Source: Nocardioides sp. S5 (GTDB lineage Bacteria; Actinomycetota; Actinomycetes; Propionibacteriales; Nocardioidaceae). Taken from it: DNA of 64,000 nt. Shown piece by piece: positions 44,341-52,324 of the stretch. Both the position numbers and the translations under genes were made by a program. Under the pieces are notes generated by a model, which saw only the letters and a program-made list of their open reading frames with translations, had not been told where the DNA came from and searched no databases. The DNA lies in the NCBI RefSeq assembly GCF_017310035.1, contig NZ_CP022296.1, positions 868,001 to 932,000 of the forward strand, written 5' to 3'. The stretch's first letter is position 1, and each line of letters opens with the position of its first letter.

Positions 44341-45374
44341 GCACACGACCCGCGGGCCTCGAGGTGCGTGAGCTCGACGTCCACGACGACGCCGCGTTCG
44401 CGGCCTGGCACCACGTCTACGCGACGGCCGAGCGGCACGAGCTCGGCGACGTCGCGAGCGTGTGGCAGCTCGAGGAGATCCGGGCGCTGATGCAGCACCC
44501 CGGCACGGCGGCCTGGTCCGGCGGCTGGTCGGGGATCCTCGACGACGAGGTCGTCGCGGTGGGCTGGATGCGGACGCCCCTGCTCGACAACACCGAGCTG
44601 GCCGAGCTGGCGGTGCACGTGCTCCCGTCCGCGCGCCGCCGCGGGCTGGGGACCAGGGTCCTCGACGTCCTGGAGGCGGCCGCCGTCGCCCGCGGACGGA
44701 GGGTCCTGACCGGTCTGGTCGGCTGGGAGCCCTCGCTCGGCTCGGACGGGGCAGGGGCCTCCGGTCCGGAGTTCGCCGGCGCCCACGGCTACGACCTGGC
44801 CCTGTCGGAGGTCCAGCGCGAGCTGCGGCTGCCGGTCGAGGAGACCCTGCTGGCCGGGCTCGCGGACGACGCGGCGCGCGCCCACGCGGCGTACACCCTG
44901 CGCTCGTGGGTCGGGCCGGTCCCCGACGACCTGGTCGTCGGCTGGGCGGAGCTGACCTCGAGCCTGGCCACCGAGGCGCCGACCGGGGAGCTCGACCTCG
45001 AGCCGGAGACCGTCAGCGTCGAGGTGGTGCGCGAGCGCGAGGCGACGCTCGCGAGGCAGGGCCGGACGAAGTACAACACCGTCGCGCTGGACGTCGACGG
45101 CACCGTCGTCGCCTACACCGACCTCGCGACCACGGTCCACGAGCCGGGGCGCGCCTATCAGTGGGGCACGCTCGTACGCCGTCGCGACCGCGGCCACCGC
45201 CTCGGTGTGGCCGTGAAGGTCGCCAACCTGCAGCTGCTCCAGCGCGAACGGCCCGACATCGTGCGGCTGACGACGTACAACGCTGAGGTCAACACGCACA
45301 TGATCGGCGTGAACGAGGCGCTGGGCTTCCGTCCGGTCGCCTTCCTGGGGGACTTCCAGAAGCGGCTTGGCTGA
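44337..45374 (+). CDS. Tandem GNAT N-acetyltransferase
   Basis: 345 residues with two GNAT folds. The first has AVHVLPSARRRGLGTRVLDVLE (acetyl-CoA loop at RRRGLG); the second has LVRRRDRGHRLGVAVKVANL and ends LGFRPVAFLGDFQ. This two-domain layout is common in actinobacteria (mycothiol-synthase-like), but key mycothiol residues cannot be checked here. The ATG overlaps the ABC-F stop. The acceptor is unknown. Confidence 0.85.
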   Translation: MSTRPAGLEVRELDVHDDAAFAAWHHVYATAERHELGDVASVWQLEEIRALMQHPGTAAWSGGWSGILDDEVVAVGWMRTPLLDNTELAELAVHVLPSARRRGLGTRVLDVLEAAAVARGRRVLTGLVGWEPSLGSDGAGASGPEFAGAHGYDLALSEVQRELRLPVEETLLAGLADDAARAHAAYTLRSWVGPVPDDLVVGWAELTSSLATEAPTGELDLEPETVSVEVVREREATLARQGRTKYNTVALDVDGTVVAYTDLATTVHEPGRAYQWGTLVRRRDRGHRLGVAVKVANLQLLQRERPDIVRLTTYNAEVNTHMIGVNEALGFRPVAFLGDFQKRLG

Positions 45375-45393
45375 CGGGGCGGATCGATCCGGC

Positions 45394-45399
45394 TACCGT
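45394..45399 (+). promoter_or_regulatory. -10 element, leaderless type (nucleotidyltransferase-like gene)
   Basis: TACCGT, then 7 nt to GTG 45407. It overlaps a GTG at 45398, so that GTG is not the start if this promoter is used. Confidence 0.5.
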
Positions 45400-45406
45400 G
45401 CGTCCG

Positions 45407-46018
45407 GTGCCCGACCACGACGAGATCGTCCGCCTCTACGGCCCATGGCTGCGTCGTACGCCGGAGGACGCAGCCGCGCTCCTCGACGGCTACGAAGGCC
45501 CGTGGTGGATCGCCGGGGGCTGGGCCATCGAGGCGTTCACCGGCATCGCGCGGGAGCACGGCGACGTCGACCCCAGCATCCCTCGCTCCGACGTCGGCGC
45601 CCTCCGCCGCCACCTCGTCGGACGCCTCGGCGTGTGGGAGGCCGACGAGGGCAGGCTGCGTCCGCTGGTCGAGGGGGCTGCCCCGCTGACGGACACGTGC
45701 GAGAACCTCTGGCTGCGCCGCAGCGGTGCCGACCCGTGGGAGTACGACGTCATCCTGATGAGCACCACGCGGACGACCTGGACCTTCAAGCGGGACTCCC
45801 GGATCAGCCTGCCGCTGGCGGAGATCCTGTGGGTCCGTGACGGCATCACCTACCTCCGGCCCGAGGTGCAGCTCCTGCACAAGGCGAGGGCGTTGCGGCC
45901 GCAGGACCAAGCCGACTTCGACGCGTGCGCAGCGCTGCTCGAGCCCTCGGCGCGCACGTGGCTGCGGGACTGCCTGCGCGCCGTCCACCCGGACCATCCC
46001 TGGCTCCACGAGCTCTGA
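45407..46018 (+). CDS. Nucleotidyltransferase-like protein (aminoglycoside-adenylyltransferase type)
   Basis: 203 residues. YEGPWWIAGGWAIEAFTGIA resembles the glycine-containing nucleotidyltransferase motif. The acidic pair that would bind Mg is displaced: the motif reads REHGDVDPSIPRSDVGALRR, with HGDVD in place of the usual HxDxD/E. WEYDVILMS supplies a further Asp. Resistance enzymes of the ANT(2'')/Lnu type have this layout, but most chromosomal members have no known substrate and I do not infer resistance. Start GTG 45407 is preferred over 45398. Confidence 0.7.
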   Translation: MPDHDEIVRLYGPWLRRTPEDAAALLDGYEGPWWIAGGWAIEAFTGIAREHGDVDPSIPRSDVGALRRHLVGRLGVWEADEGRLRPLVEGAAPLTDTCENLWLRRSGADPWEYDVILMSTTRTTWTFKRDSRISLPLAEILWVRDGITYLRPEVQLLHKARALRPQDQADFDACAALLEPSARTWLRDCLRAVHPDHPWLHEL

Positions 46019-46023
46019 CCTCG

Positions 46024-46070
46024 TTGTGCGGTCACCGTGGTGTGGATCCCGCACCACGGTGACCGCACAA
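46024..46070. terminator. Perfect 19-bp inverted repeat
   Basis: TTGTGCGGTCACCGTGGTG (46024-46042) pairs without mismatch with CACCACGGTGACCGCACAA (46052-46070), loop TGGATCCCG. It lies 6 nt after a stop codon. There is no T-run. Probably a terminator or an extragenic palindrome; a related, imperfect structure lies at 48661-48707. Confidence 0.65.
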
Positions 46071-46096
46071 GGCGACGGGCCCGCGCTAAGGGTGTC

Positions 46097-46102
46097 TAGG
46101 CT
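46097..46102 (+). promoter_or_regulatory. -10 element, leaderless type (GNAT gene)
   Basis: TAGGCT, then 7 nt to ATG 46110. Confidence 0.55.
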
Positions 46103-46109
46103 CGCGCGC

Positions 46110-46604
46110 ATGCCTGCACCTGACCTCGACCGCCTCGGACCCGACGACTGGCGCGAGTTCCGCGACGTACGCCTCGCCTCGCTCGCCGACGCGCCGGGCG
46201 CGTTCGGCTCCCGGCACGCCGAATGGGTCGACGCGACCGAGGAGCGGTGGCGCGCGCGCCTCACCGACGTACCGCTGACGGTCGTCGCACGGGAGGCGGG
46301 GCGCCCGGTCGGGGTCGTGTCCGGCGTCCCGGCGGACGACCACGTGGAGCTCATCTCGATGTGGGTCGCGCCCGATCACCGCGGCACCGGCCTCGCGGGA
46401 CGGCTCGTCGACGAGGTCGTCGCGTGGGCCGCGGCGCAGGACCTCGACACCGAGCTGATGGTGCGCGACGACAACGCGCCGGCGATCACGGCCTACGAGC
46501 GGGCCGGCTTCGCCGACCTCGGTGTCCCCGACGACTGGCCCGCGGACGAGCCGCGGGAGCGCCGGATGCGGCGCTCGCGCGGTGAGGCACGATCGACGTC
46601 ATGA
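46110..46604 (+). CDS. GNAT N-acetyltransferase
   Basis: 164 residues: FRDVRLASLADAPGAFGS, and the acetyl-CoA motif SMWVAPDHRGTGLAGRLVDE, then NAPAITAYERAGFADLG. A single-domain GNAT; the substrate is unknown. Its stop overlaps the next ATG (ATGA). Leaderless promoter at 46097-46102. Confidence 0.87.
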   Translation: MPAPDLDRLGPDDWREFRDVRLASLADAPGAFGSRHAEWVDATEERWRARLTDVPLTVVAREAGRPVGVVSGVPADDHVELISMWVAPDHRGTGLAGRLVDEVVAWAAAQDLDTELMVRDDNAPAITAYERAGFADLGVPDDWPADEPRERRMRRSRGEARSTS

Positions 46605-47386
46605 CCACGCGCCGCGGCCTCTTCGTCGCCCCCTTCGACGCCCTCGCCGACCCACGCCTCGTCGGCGACCTGGCCGCCGAGGCGGAGGCGGCCGGCTGGG
46701 ACGGCTTCTTCGTGTGGGACCACCTGCTCTACGGCGACCGCGTCACCGAGATCGCCGACCCGTGGACCTGCCTCGCGGCCGTGGCCATGCGGACCGAGCG
46801 GATGGTCCTCGGGCCCATGGTCACGCCGCTGCCACGACGCCGGCCGCAGGTACTGGCCCGGCAGGCCGCCAGCCTGGCAGTGCTCTCGGGCGGGCGGTTC
46901 GTCCTCGGTCTCGGTCTGGGCGACGACTGGGTGGGTGAGTTCAGCGCCTTCGGCGACGAGGCGGACCCCAAGGTGCGAGGTGCGATGCTGGACGAGGGGC
47001 TCGCGGTGCTGACCGGGCTGCTCGGCGGGGAGGTCGTCGAGGTCGCGGGCGAGCACCACGCGGCACACGGCGTACGCTTCCGGCCCGCGCCGGCGGTGCC
47101 GATCTGGCTGGCCGGGCGCTTCGGCAACAGGGCCCCGCTGCGCCGGGCGGCACGCCACGACGGCTTCTTCGTGATCGGCCTCGACGGGCCGGACGACCTC
47201 GACGAGGTGACGACCTCGCTCGCCGGGCACAGGCCCGCGCCCGGCTTCGACGTGGTGGTCGACCTGCAGCCCGAGCAGGACCCGGCGCCCTGGCTCGACC
47301 GGGGTGCGTCGTGGGTGCTGACCCGGATCGGCCCCTACGACCTCGACGTGGAGGTGGCGCGCCGCATCATCGCGACGGGTCCGTGA
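46601..47386 (+). CDS. LLM-class flavin-dependent oxidoreductase
   Basis: 261 residues, luciferase-like TIM barrel: GLFVAPFDALADPRLVGDLA, AEAAGWDGFFVWDHLLYGDR, then LGPMVTPLPRRRPQVLARQA and GRFVLGLGLGDD. Members use FMN or F420; actinobacterial LLM proteins often use F420. Coupled to the GNAT upstream. It converges on the next gene and overlaps it by 20 nt. Confidence 0.9.
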   Translation: MTTRRGLFVAPFDALADPRLVGDLAAEAEAAGWDGFFVWDHLLYGDRVTEIADPWTCLAAVAMRTERMVLGPMVTPLPRRRPQVLARQAASLAVLSGGRFVLGLGLGDDWVGEFSAFGDEADPKVRGAMLDEGLAVLTGLLGGEVVEVAGEHHAAHGVRFRPAPAVPIWLAGRFGNRAPLRRAARHDGFFVIGLDGPDDLDEVTTSLAGHRPAPGFDVVVDLQPEQDPAPWLDRGASWVLTRIGPYDLDVEVARRIIATGP

Positions 47387-48644
47387 CCGGGTCGGACGAC
47401 GTCCGCCGCAGGACCCATCGCGAGACGAGCCAGGCCAGCAGCCCGACCAGCAGCGCCAGTCCTCCGCGCAGCCACAGAGGCCACGGGCCGCGGTCGACCT
47501 CGCCGGGCGTGACGACCTGGAGGTCGCCGACGGTGGCGGAGGCCATCTGGAAGCGGCCCACGCCGTAGCTCCCGAGGTCGCTGATCCGCATGAGCGGCTG
47601 CGGCGCGGCGCCATCGAGCGGGACGCGGGAGAGGTCGTACGCCTCCGCGCAGCACGGATCGTCGCCGGCCACCTCGAGCAGCGCCATGACCTCGCCCGCG
47701 TCGGTCCAGCCGAGCACGCGCCCGGCCTCCGCGAGCGGCAGGTCCAGGTCGTCCGGCACGTCCGTGTCGCTGCCGGACGGGTCGACGAAGGCGAGTCCGG
47801 TCGGCATCCCGGGGTCGGGGGCGCCTGCCGGGGCGCCGGAGGGCTCCAGGGTGGTCGTCGCGACCAGGCGCCCGTCAGGTGACCAGGCGGCCGGCCCGGC
47901 GAGCACGCCGAGGGTCGGCAGGTCCCGGGTGGCGCCGCTGGCCAGGTCGACGACCGAGATCCGGGCGGCGTCGTCGACGGAGGTCCCCGCCCGCTCGACC
48001 GCCAGCTCCGTCCCGTCGGGGGAGAAGGCGACCGCGGTGACGTCGTCGCCGGGCAGGAGGTCGGTGGTGTCGTCGCCGAGGTCGAGCACGCCGACCTCGC
48101 CGGCGATGCGCTCGCCGGTGTAGGGGTTGGTCGGCTCGGCGGACAGCAGGTGCGCCAGCGTCGTGCCGTCACGCGACCAGGCCACGGGCAGGACGCTCTG
48201 TCCGGTCGGGAGCGGGTGGCTGGTCGCCTCGCCGGTGAGGAGGTCGACGACCACCACGTCGGGGTCGGCGGTCTCGTGGGTGCCGACGGCCACCTTCGTG
48301 CCGTCGGGCGAGAGCAGCATCGGGGCCGGGTCGCCCTGCGAGGCGGCGCTCGCACGGTCCTCGGCCGCGTCCACGCGACGGTAGGCGTCCCCGCCAGCGC
48401 CGAGCACCACGGCCTGCGGGTAGTCGAGGAGCTCCACGCCCCAGCCGTGCTGGAACAGCGCGACGGCGGCTCCCGGCGGCGAGGATGCCACGCTGCCGGT
48501 CAGGTGGGAGTACGCCGCGAGCTCCCGTGGAACCGCCGCCCCACCCGGCTCCGCGGGGGCAGCCTCGCCCGGCGAGGTGAGCACGACGGTCAGCGCTGCT
48601 GCGCCGAGGCCGACCACCCAGGACAACCCCCTGACCACGCGCAT
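47367..48644 (-). CDS. Secreted TolB/WD40-like beta-propeller protein, C-terminally anchored
   Basis: 425 residues. Signal peptide 1-28 (LGAAALTVVLTSPGEAA), then propeller repeats with PMLLSPDGTKVAVGTHE, PVAWSRDGTTLAHLLSAEP, AVAFSPDGTELAVERAG and PAAWSPDGRLVATTTLE. A C-terminal hydrophobic span (LALLVGLLAWLVSRWVL) is followed by a basic tail, so the propeller probably stays on the outer face of the membrane. Minus-strand TAGAGT lies 6 nt before ATG 48644. Function unknown. Confidence 0.8.
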   Translation of the reverse strand: MRVVRGLSWVVGLGAAALTVVLTSPGEAAPAEPGGAAVPRELAAYSHLTGSVASSPPGAAVALFQHGWGVELLDYPQAVVLGAGGDAYRRVDAAEDRASAASQGDPAPMLLSPDGTKVAVGTHETADPDVVVVDLLTGEATSHPLPTGQSVLPVAWSRDGTTLAHLLSAEPTNPYTGERIAGEVGVLDLGDDTTDLLPGDDVTAVAFSPDGTELAVERAGTSVDDAARISVVDLASGATRDLPTLGVLAGPAAWSPDGRLVATTTLEPSGAPAGAPDPGMPTGLAFVDPSGSDTDVPDDLDLPLAEAGRVLGWTDAGEVMALLEVAGDDPCCAEAYDLSRVPLDGAAPQPLMRISDLGSYGVGRFQMASATVGDLQVVTPGEVDRGPWPLWLRGGLALLVGLLAWLVSRWVLRRTSSDPVTDPSR

Positions 48645-48650
48645 GTCCGG

Positions 48651-48656
48651 ACTCTA
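48651..48656 (-). promoter_or_regulatory. -10 element, leaderless type (propeller gene)
   Basis: Minus-strand TAGAGT, then 6 nt to ATG 48644. Confidence 0.55.
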
Positions 48657-48711
48657 GCGACGGTGCGCGGTCATCCTGGTGCGCCGGCTGCACCAAGGGC
48701 ACCGCACTGCC

Positions 48712-48743
48712 GTCGCGATCCCCGGGTACCCGGGGATCGCGAC
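48712..48743. terminator. 32-nt perfect palindrome after the acyl-CoA dehydrogenase operon
   Basis: Each half is GTCGCGATCCCCGGGT read outward to inward; the whole 32 nt equals its own reverse complement. It lies 16 nt past the stop of the minus-strand acyl-CoA dehydrogenase gene and 55 nt before the -10 element of the next gene. Probably the operon terminator. Confidence 0.7.
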
Positions 48744-48759
48744 CCGGGGACGGGCCCGC

Positions 48760-49911
48760 TCAGGTGAACGCGCTGATCCCCGTCTCGGCTCGGCCGATGA
48801 GCAGCTTCTGGATCTGCGAGGTGCCTTCGTAGAGCGTCATCACGCGGGCGTCGCGGAGGTACTTCGCGACCGGGAAGTCGTCGACGTAGCCAGCGCCGCC
48901 GTGCACCTGGATCGCGTTGTTGGCCGCGCGCACCGCCGCCTCGGAGGCGAAGAGCTTCGCCTTCGAGGCGGCCACGCCGTAGGGCTCGCCGCGGTCGATC
49001 AGGTCGGCGCAGCGCCACGCGAGGAGCCGGGCGGCGTCGGCGTCGAGCGAGATGTCGGCGATGAGGTCCTGCACGAGCTGGAACGACGCGATCGGCTTGC
49101 CGAACTGCGTGCGCTGGGTGGCGTACGCCACCGACGCCTCGAGGCAGCCCTGCACGATGCCGACGCAGCCCGACGCGACCGCGAGGCGACCCTTGTCGAG
49201 GGTGCCCATCGCGATCTTGAAGCCCTGGCCGACCTCGCCGAGGCGGGCGGAGTCCGGGACGCGTACGTCGTGCAGGAACAGCTCGGCGGTCGCTTGGCCG
49301 CGCAGCCCGAGCTTGTGCTTGATCTCGCGGGCCTCGAAGCCGGGGGAGTCGGTCGGCACCAGGAACGCCGTCACGCCGCGCGGGCCGTCGTCGCTGGTGC
49401 GGGCGAAGACCAGCGCCACGTCGGCCCAGGTGCCGTTGGTGATGAAGAGCTTCTGCCCGGTGATCACCCAGTCCGAGCCGTCCTGCGTCGCGCGCGAGGT
49501 GAGGTTGCCCGCGTCGGAGCCGGTGCCGGGCTCGGTCAGCCCGAAGCAGCCGAGCTTTGTCGCGGCGGCGAGCTGCGGCAGCCACTCCTGCTTCTGCTCC
49601 TCGCTGCCGTGGAAGAGGATCGACTTGCCGACCAGCCCGCTGCTCACCGACACGATGCCGCGCAGCGCGGAGTCGGCGCGGCCGAGCTCCTCCATGGCGA
49701 GCGAGTAGGTGACGTAGTCGCCGCCCACCCCGCCGTACTCCTCGGGGATGGTCAGGCCGAAGAATCCGAGGTCGGCCATCTTCGGCACGATCGCGAGGTC
49801 GACCGACTCGTCGTGGTCCCACTGCATGCGGTGCGGGACGGCCTCGCGCTCGAGGAAGTCGCGCGCGAGCTCGCGGAAGGCCTGCTGCTCCTCGCTCAGG
49901 GAGAGGTCCAT
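48760..49911 (-). CDS. Acyl-CoA dehydrogenase (catalytic-Glu type)
   Basis: 383 residues. FAD-linked alpha,beta-dehydrogenation of acyl-CoA. Motifs: LGCFGLTEPGTGSDAGNL, WVITGQKLFITNGTWADVAL, and QVHGGAGYVDDFPV. The C-terminal VMTLYEGTSQIQKLL has the catalytic Glu in the short-chain ACAD position. Last of three in an operon; 15 nt separate it from the preceding gene. Confidence 0.93.
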   Translation of the reverse strand: MDLSLSEEQQAFRELARDFLEREAVPHRMQWDHDESVDLAIVPKMADLGFFGLTIPEEYGGVGGDYVTYSLAMEELGRADSALRGIVSVSSGLVGKSILFHGSEEQKQEWLPQLAAATKLGCFGLTEPGTGSDAGNLTSRATQDGSDWVITGQKLFITNGTWADVALVFARTSDDGPRGVTAFLVPTDSPGFEAREIKHKLGLRGQATAELFLHDVRVPDSARLGEVGQGFKIAMGTLDKGRLAVASGCVGIVQGCLEASVAYATQRTQFGKPIASFQLVQDLIADISLDADAARLLAWRCADLIDRGEPYGVAASKAKLFASEAAVRAANNAIQVHGGAGYVDDFPVAKYLRDARVMTLYEGTSQIQKLLIGRAETGISAFT

Positions 49912-49926
49912 GTCAGCCCGCCCCCC

Positions 49927-51069
49927 TCACGACAGTGCTTCCACGAGCTCGTGGTCGGTGACCCGGCCGGCGAGGCGCGACAGGTGGTGTGGTGCGTTGC
50001 CGAGCCACTGGTCGAGCACCTCGAGGTGGGCGGTCCCGACGCCGACGGCGTACTCGGCCGTCATGCCGATGCCGCCGTGGAGCTGGATCGCCTCCTGCCC
50101 GATGTGGCGCCCGGCGCGGCTCACCTCGAGCCCGACCCGGTCGGCGGCCTCGGCCACGGCCTCGCGGTCGCCACCGGCGATCGTCATCGTCGCCCAGTCG
50201 ACCATGCTGTGCGCGAGCTCGAGCGAGACGTACATGTCGGCGGCGCGGAAGGTGAGCGCCTGGAAGGTGTTGAGCGTGACGCCGAACTGCTTGCGGCTCT
50301 TGAGGTAGTCGGTCGTCGCCCGCACCTGGCTCTGCATCACGCCGAGCGACTGGTTGGCGCCCATGATGCGGGTCAGGTCGCTGATGGTGGCGATGCTCGG
50401 CGCGAGGTCGCGACCCGGTGCACCCAGCGGCGTCGCGGCGCTGCCCGCGAAGCGCACGGAGGCCGCACGCGACAGGTCGGCGGCGGCGTAGCCGGTGCGC
50501 TCGACGTCGGCGGCGTCGACCACGAAGACCCCGGTGCCGCCCTCGTCCGGCAGCGCGGCCGTCACGACGAGCACGTCGGCTGACCCACCGGCGACCACCG
50601 GGTCGGCGACGCCGTCGAGCGTCCATGTGTCACCGGAGACCGAGGCGCGCACGCCGTCCGCGCGCGAGGCCCAGCGGCCGCCGGGCGAGGTGTCGGCCGC
50701 GGCCAGCACGACCTCGCCGGCGCTGAGCCGGCCCAGCAGGTCGGCCTTCTGCTCGGGCGAGCCGAGGGCGGCGACGAGGCCGCCGGCGTGCACGACGCTG
50801 GCGAGGTAGGGCTCGGGCGCGAGCACCCGGCCCAGCTCCTGGCACACGATGCCGATCTCGACCGGTCCGGCGCCGACGCCGCCGTGCTCCTCGGCGAACG
50901 GCAGTCCGAGAACCCCCATCTCGGCCAGCCGGCCCCACAGGGCGCGGTCGAAGCCCGGCTCGTCGGCCACCGTGCGGCGCCGCGCGTCGTGGTCGGCGTA
51001 CGCCGTCGCGAGCAGGCCGCGCACGGCCTCGCGCAGCGCCTGCTGCTCGTCGTCGTAGGTGAAGTCCAT
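49927..51069 (-). CDS. Acyl-CoA dehydrogenase-like protein, probable partner subunit
   Basis: 380 residues. The ACAD fold is visible in LREAVRGLLATAYADHDARR, GVGAGPVEIGIVCQELGRVL and QLHGGIGMTAEYAVG. The usual C-terminal YEG(T/S)xxI catalytic segment is missing, and the typical FAD/substrate motif TEPxxGSD is not seen. In actinobacteria such proteins pair with an active subunit to form alpha2beta2 enzymes (ChsE-type, steroid and branched acyl chains). Only 1 nt separates it from the next gene upstream. Confidence 0.85.
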   Translation of the reverse strand: MDFTYDDEQQALREAVRGLLATAYADHDARRRTVADEPGFDRALWGRLAEMGVLGLPFAEEHGGVGAGPVEIGIVCQELGRVLAPEPYLASVVHAGGLVAALGSPEQKADLLGRLSAGEVVLAAADTSPGGRWASRADGVRASVSGDTWTLDGVADPVVAGGSADVLVVTAALPDEGGTGVFVVDAADVERTGYAAADLSRAASVRFAGSAATPLGAPGRDLAPSIATISDLTRIMGANQSLGVMQSQVRATTDYLKSRKQFGVTLNTFQALTFRAADMYVSLELAHSMVDWATMTIAGGDREAVAEAADRVGLEVSRAGRHIGQEAIQLHGGIGMTAEYAVGVGTAHLEVLDQWLGNAPHHLSRLAGRVTDHELVEALS

Positions 51070-51070
51070 G

Positions 51071-52222
51071 TCACAGTCCCAGGATCGTGCGGCTGATGAT
51101 CTGGCGCTGGATCTCGTTGGACCCGCCGTAGATCGACGCCTTGCGGAAGTTGAGGTAGGTCGGCGCGGACCGTCTGGCCCAGCCCTCCTGCGGGGAGTCC
51201 TCGTCGGCGCGCGAGGCCAGCGAGGCCGGCCCGGCGAGGTCGAGCGCGAGCTCGCTGACCGCCTGCTGGAGCTCGGTGCCGCGGAGCTTGAGGACCGAGG
51301 ACGCCGGGTGCGGCTCGCCGCCGGCCGAGTGCGCCACCACGCGCAGCGCGGTGAGCTCGAGGGCGAGGAGCTGGTTCTCCAGCTCGGCGACGCGGGCCCG
51401 CACCATCGGGTCCTCCATCTGGGCGGCCGCGACGGTCTTGAGGCCGGCCAGTGCTCGCTTGGTGGCGCCGACCGGGGCGACGCCGACGCGCTCGTTGCCG
51501 AGCAGGAACTTGGCGATCGTCCAGCCCTGGCCGGGCTCGCCGACCAGCAGGTCGCCGGGCACGCGGACGTCGGTGAACCACACCTCGTTGACCTCGTGGC
51601 CGCCGTCGATGAGCTCGATCGGGCGGACTTCGACGCCGGGGGTGGTCATGTCGATGAGGAGCATCGAGATGCCGGCCTGCTTCTTGACCTCGGGGTCGGT
51701 GCGCACGAGCGTGAAGATCCAGTCGCCGTGCTGGCCGAGCGTGGTCCAGGTCTTCTGGCCGTTGACGACCCAGTCGTCACCGTCGCGCACCGCGGTGGTG
51801 CGCAGGCTGGCCAGGTCGGAGCCGGCGTCGGGCTCGGAGAAGCCCTGCGACCACCAGATGTCGAGGTTGGCGGTGTCGGGGAGGAACCGCGCCTTCTGCT
51901 CCTCGGTGCCGAACTGGGCGATGACCGGCCCGATCATCGAGGCGTTGAAGGCCAGCGGGATCGGCACGCCGGCGCGCTGCATCTCCTCGTGCCAGAGGTG
52001 GCGCTGGAGGTCGGTCCAGTCCTGGCCGCCCCACTCGGTCGGCCAGTGCGGCACAGCCAGGCCCTCGGCGTTGAGCACGCGCTGGCTCTCCACGATCTGG
52101 TCGCGGGTGAGGTGGCGACCGTCCAGGACGGTGTCGCGGATCTCCTGGGGCACCTTCGTGGTGAAGAACTCCCTCATCCGTGCGCGGAACTCCGCGTCGG
52201 CGGGGCTGAGCTCGAGCTGCAT
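51071..52222 (-). CDS. Acyl-CoA dehydrogenase (probable active alpha subunit)
   Basis: 383 residues. Motifs: WWSQGFSEPDAGSDLASLRT, WVVNGQKTWTTLGQHGDWIF, and the C-terminal KASIYGGSNEIQRQIIS, which has Gly where the short-chain type has Glu. Typical of steroid-type or long-chain FadE enzymes whose Glu lies earlier. ATG 52222 has GGAGGAG 4 nt upstream; a frame extending to 52288 is non-conserved. First gene of the operon. The substrate is not deducible; no ligase or hydratase gene is in the window. Confidence 0.9.
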   Translation of the reverse strand: MQLELSPADAEFRARMREFFTTKVPQEIRDTVLDGRHLTRDQIVESQRVLNAEGLAVPHWPTEWGGQDWTDLQRHLWHEEMQRAGVPIPLAFNASMIGPVIAQFGTEEQKARFLPDTANLDIWWSQGFSEPDAGSDLASLRTTAVRDGDDWVVNGQKTWTTLGQHGDWIFTLVRTDPEVKKQAGISMLLIDMTTPGVEVRPIELIDGGHEVNEVWFTDVRVPGDLLVGEPGQGWTIAKFLLGNERVGVAPVGATKRALAGLKTVAAAQMEDPMVRARVAELENQLLALELTALRVVAHSAGGEPHPASSVLKLRGTELQQAVSELALDLAGPASLASRADEDSPQEGWARRSAPTYLNFRKASIYGGSNEIQRQIISRTILGL

Positions 52223-52263
52223 GCGACTCCTCCGGTCGGTCGGTGCCCCCATCATGTCGACCC

Positions 52264-52276
52264 ACCGGTAACCGGT
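52264..52276. promoter_or_regulatory. Candidate operator upstream of the acyl-CoA dehydrogenase operon
   Basis: ACCGGTAACCGGT, a 13-nt dyad made of two ACCGGT sites, about 42 nt upstream of ATG 52222. Size and placement fit a TetR-type repressor of fatty-acid or steroid genes. Inference from pattern alone. Confidence 0.35.
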
Positions 52277-52324
52277 CCACGCACGCACTCCCGCCCCGCG
52301 CGCCGGGACGGGAGCGCGGGGCGC

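Noticed and set aside
52223..52288. 22-residue N-terminal extension of the first acyl-CoA dehydrogenase
   Set aside because: It crosses the candidate operator, and a GGAGGAG site lies 4 nt before ATG 52222.
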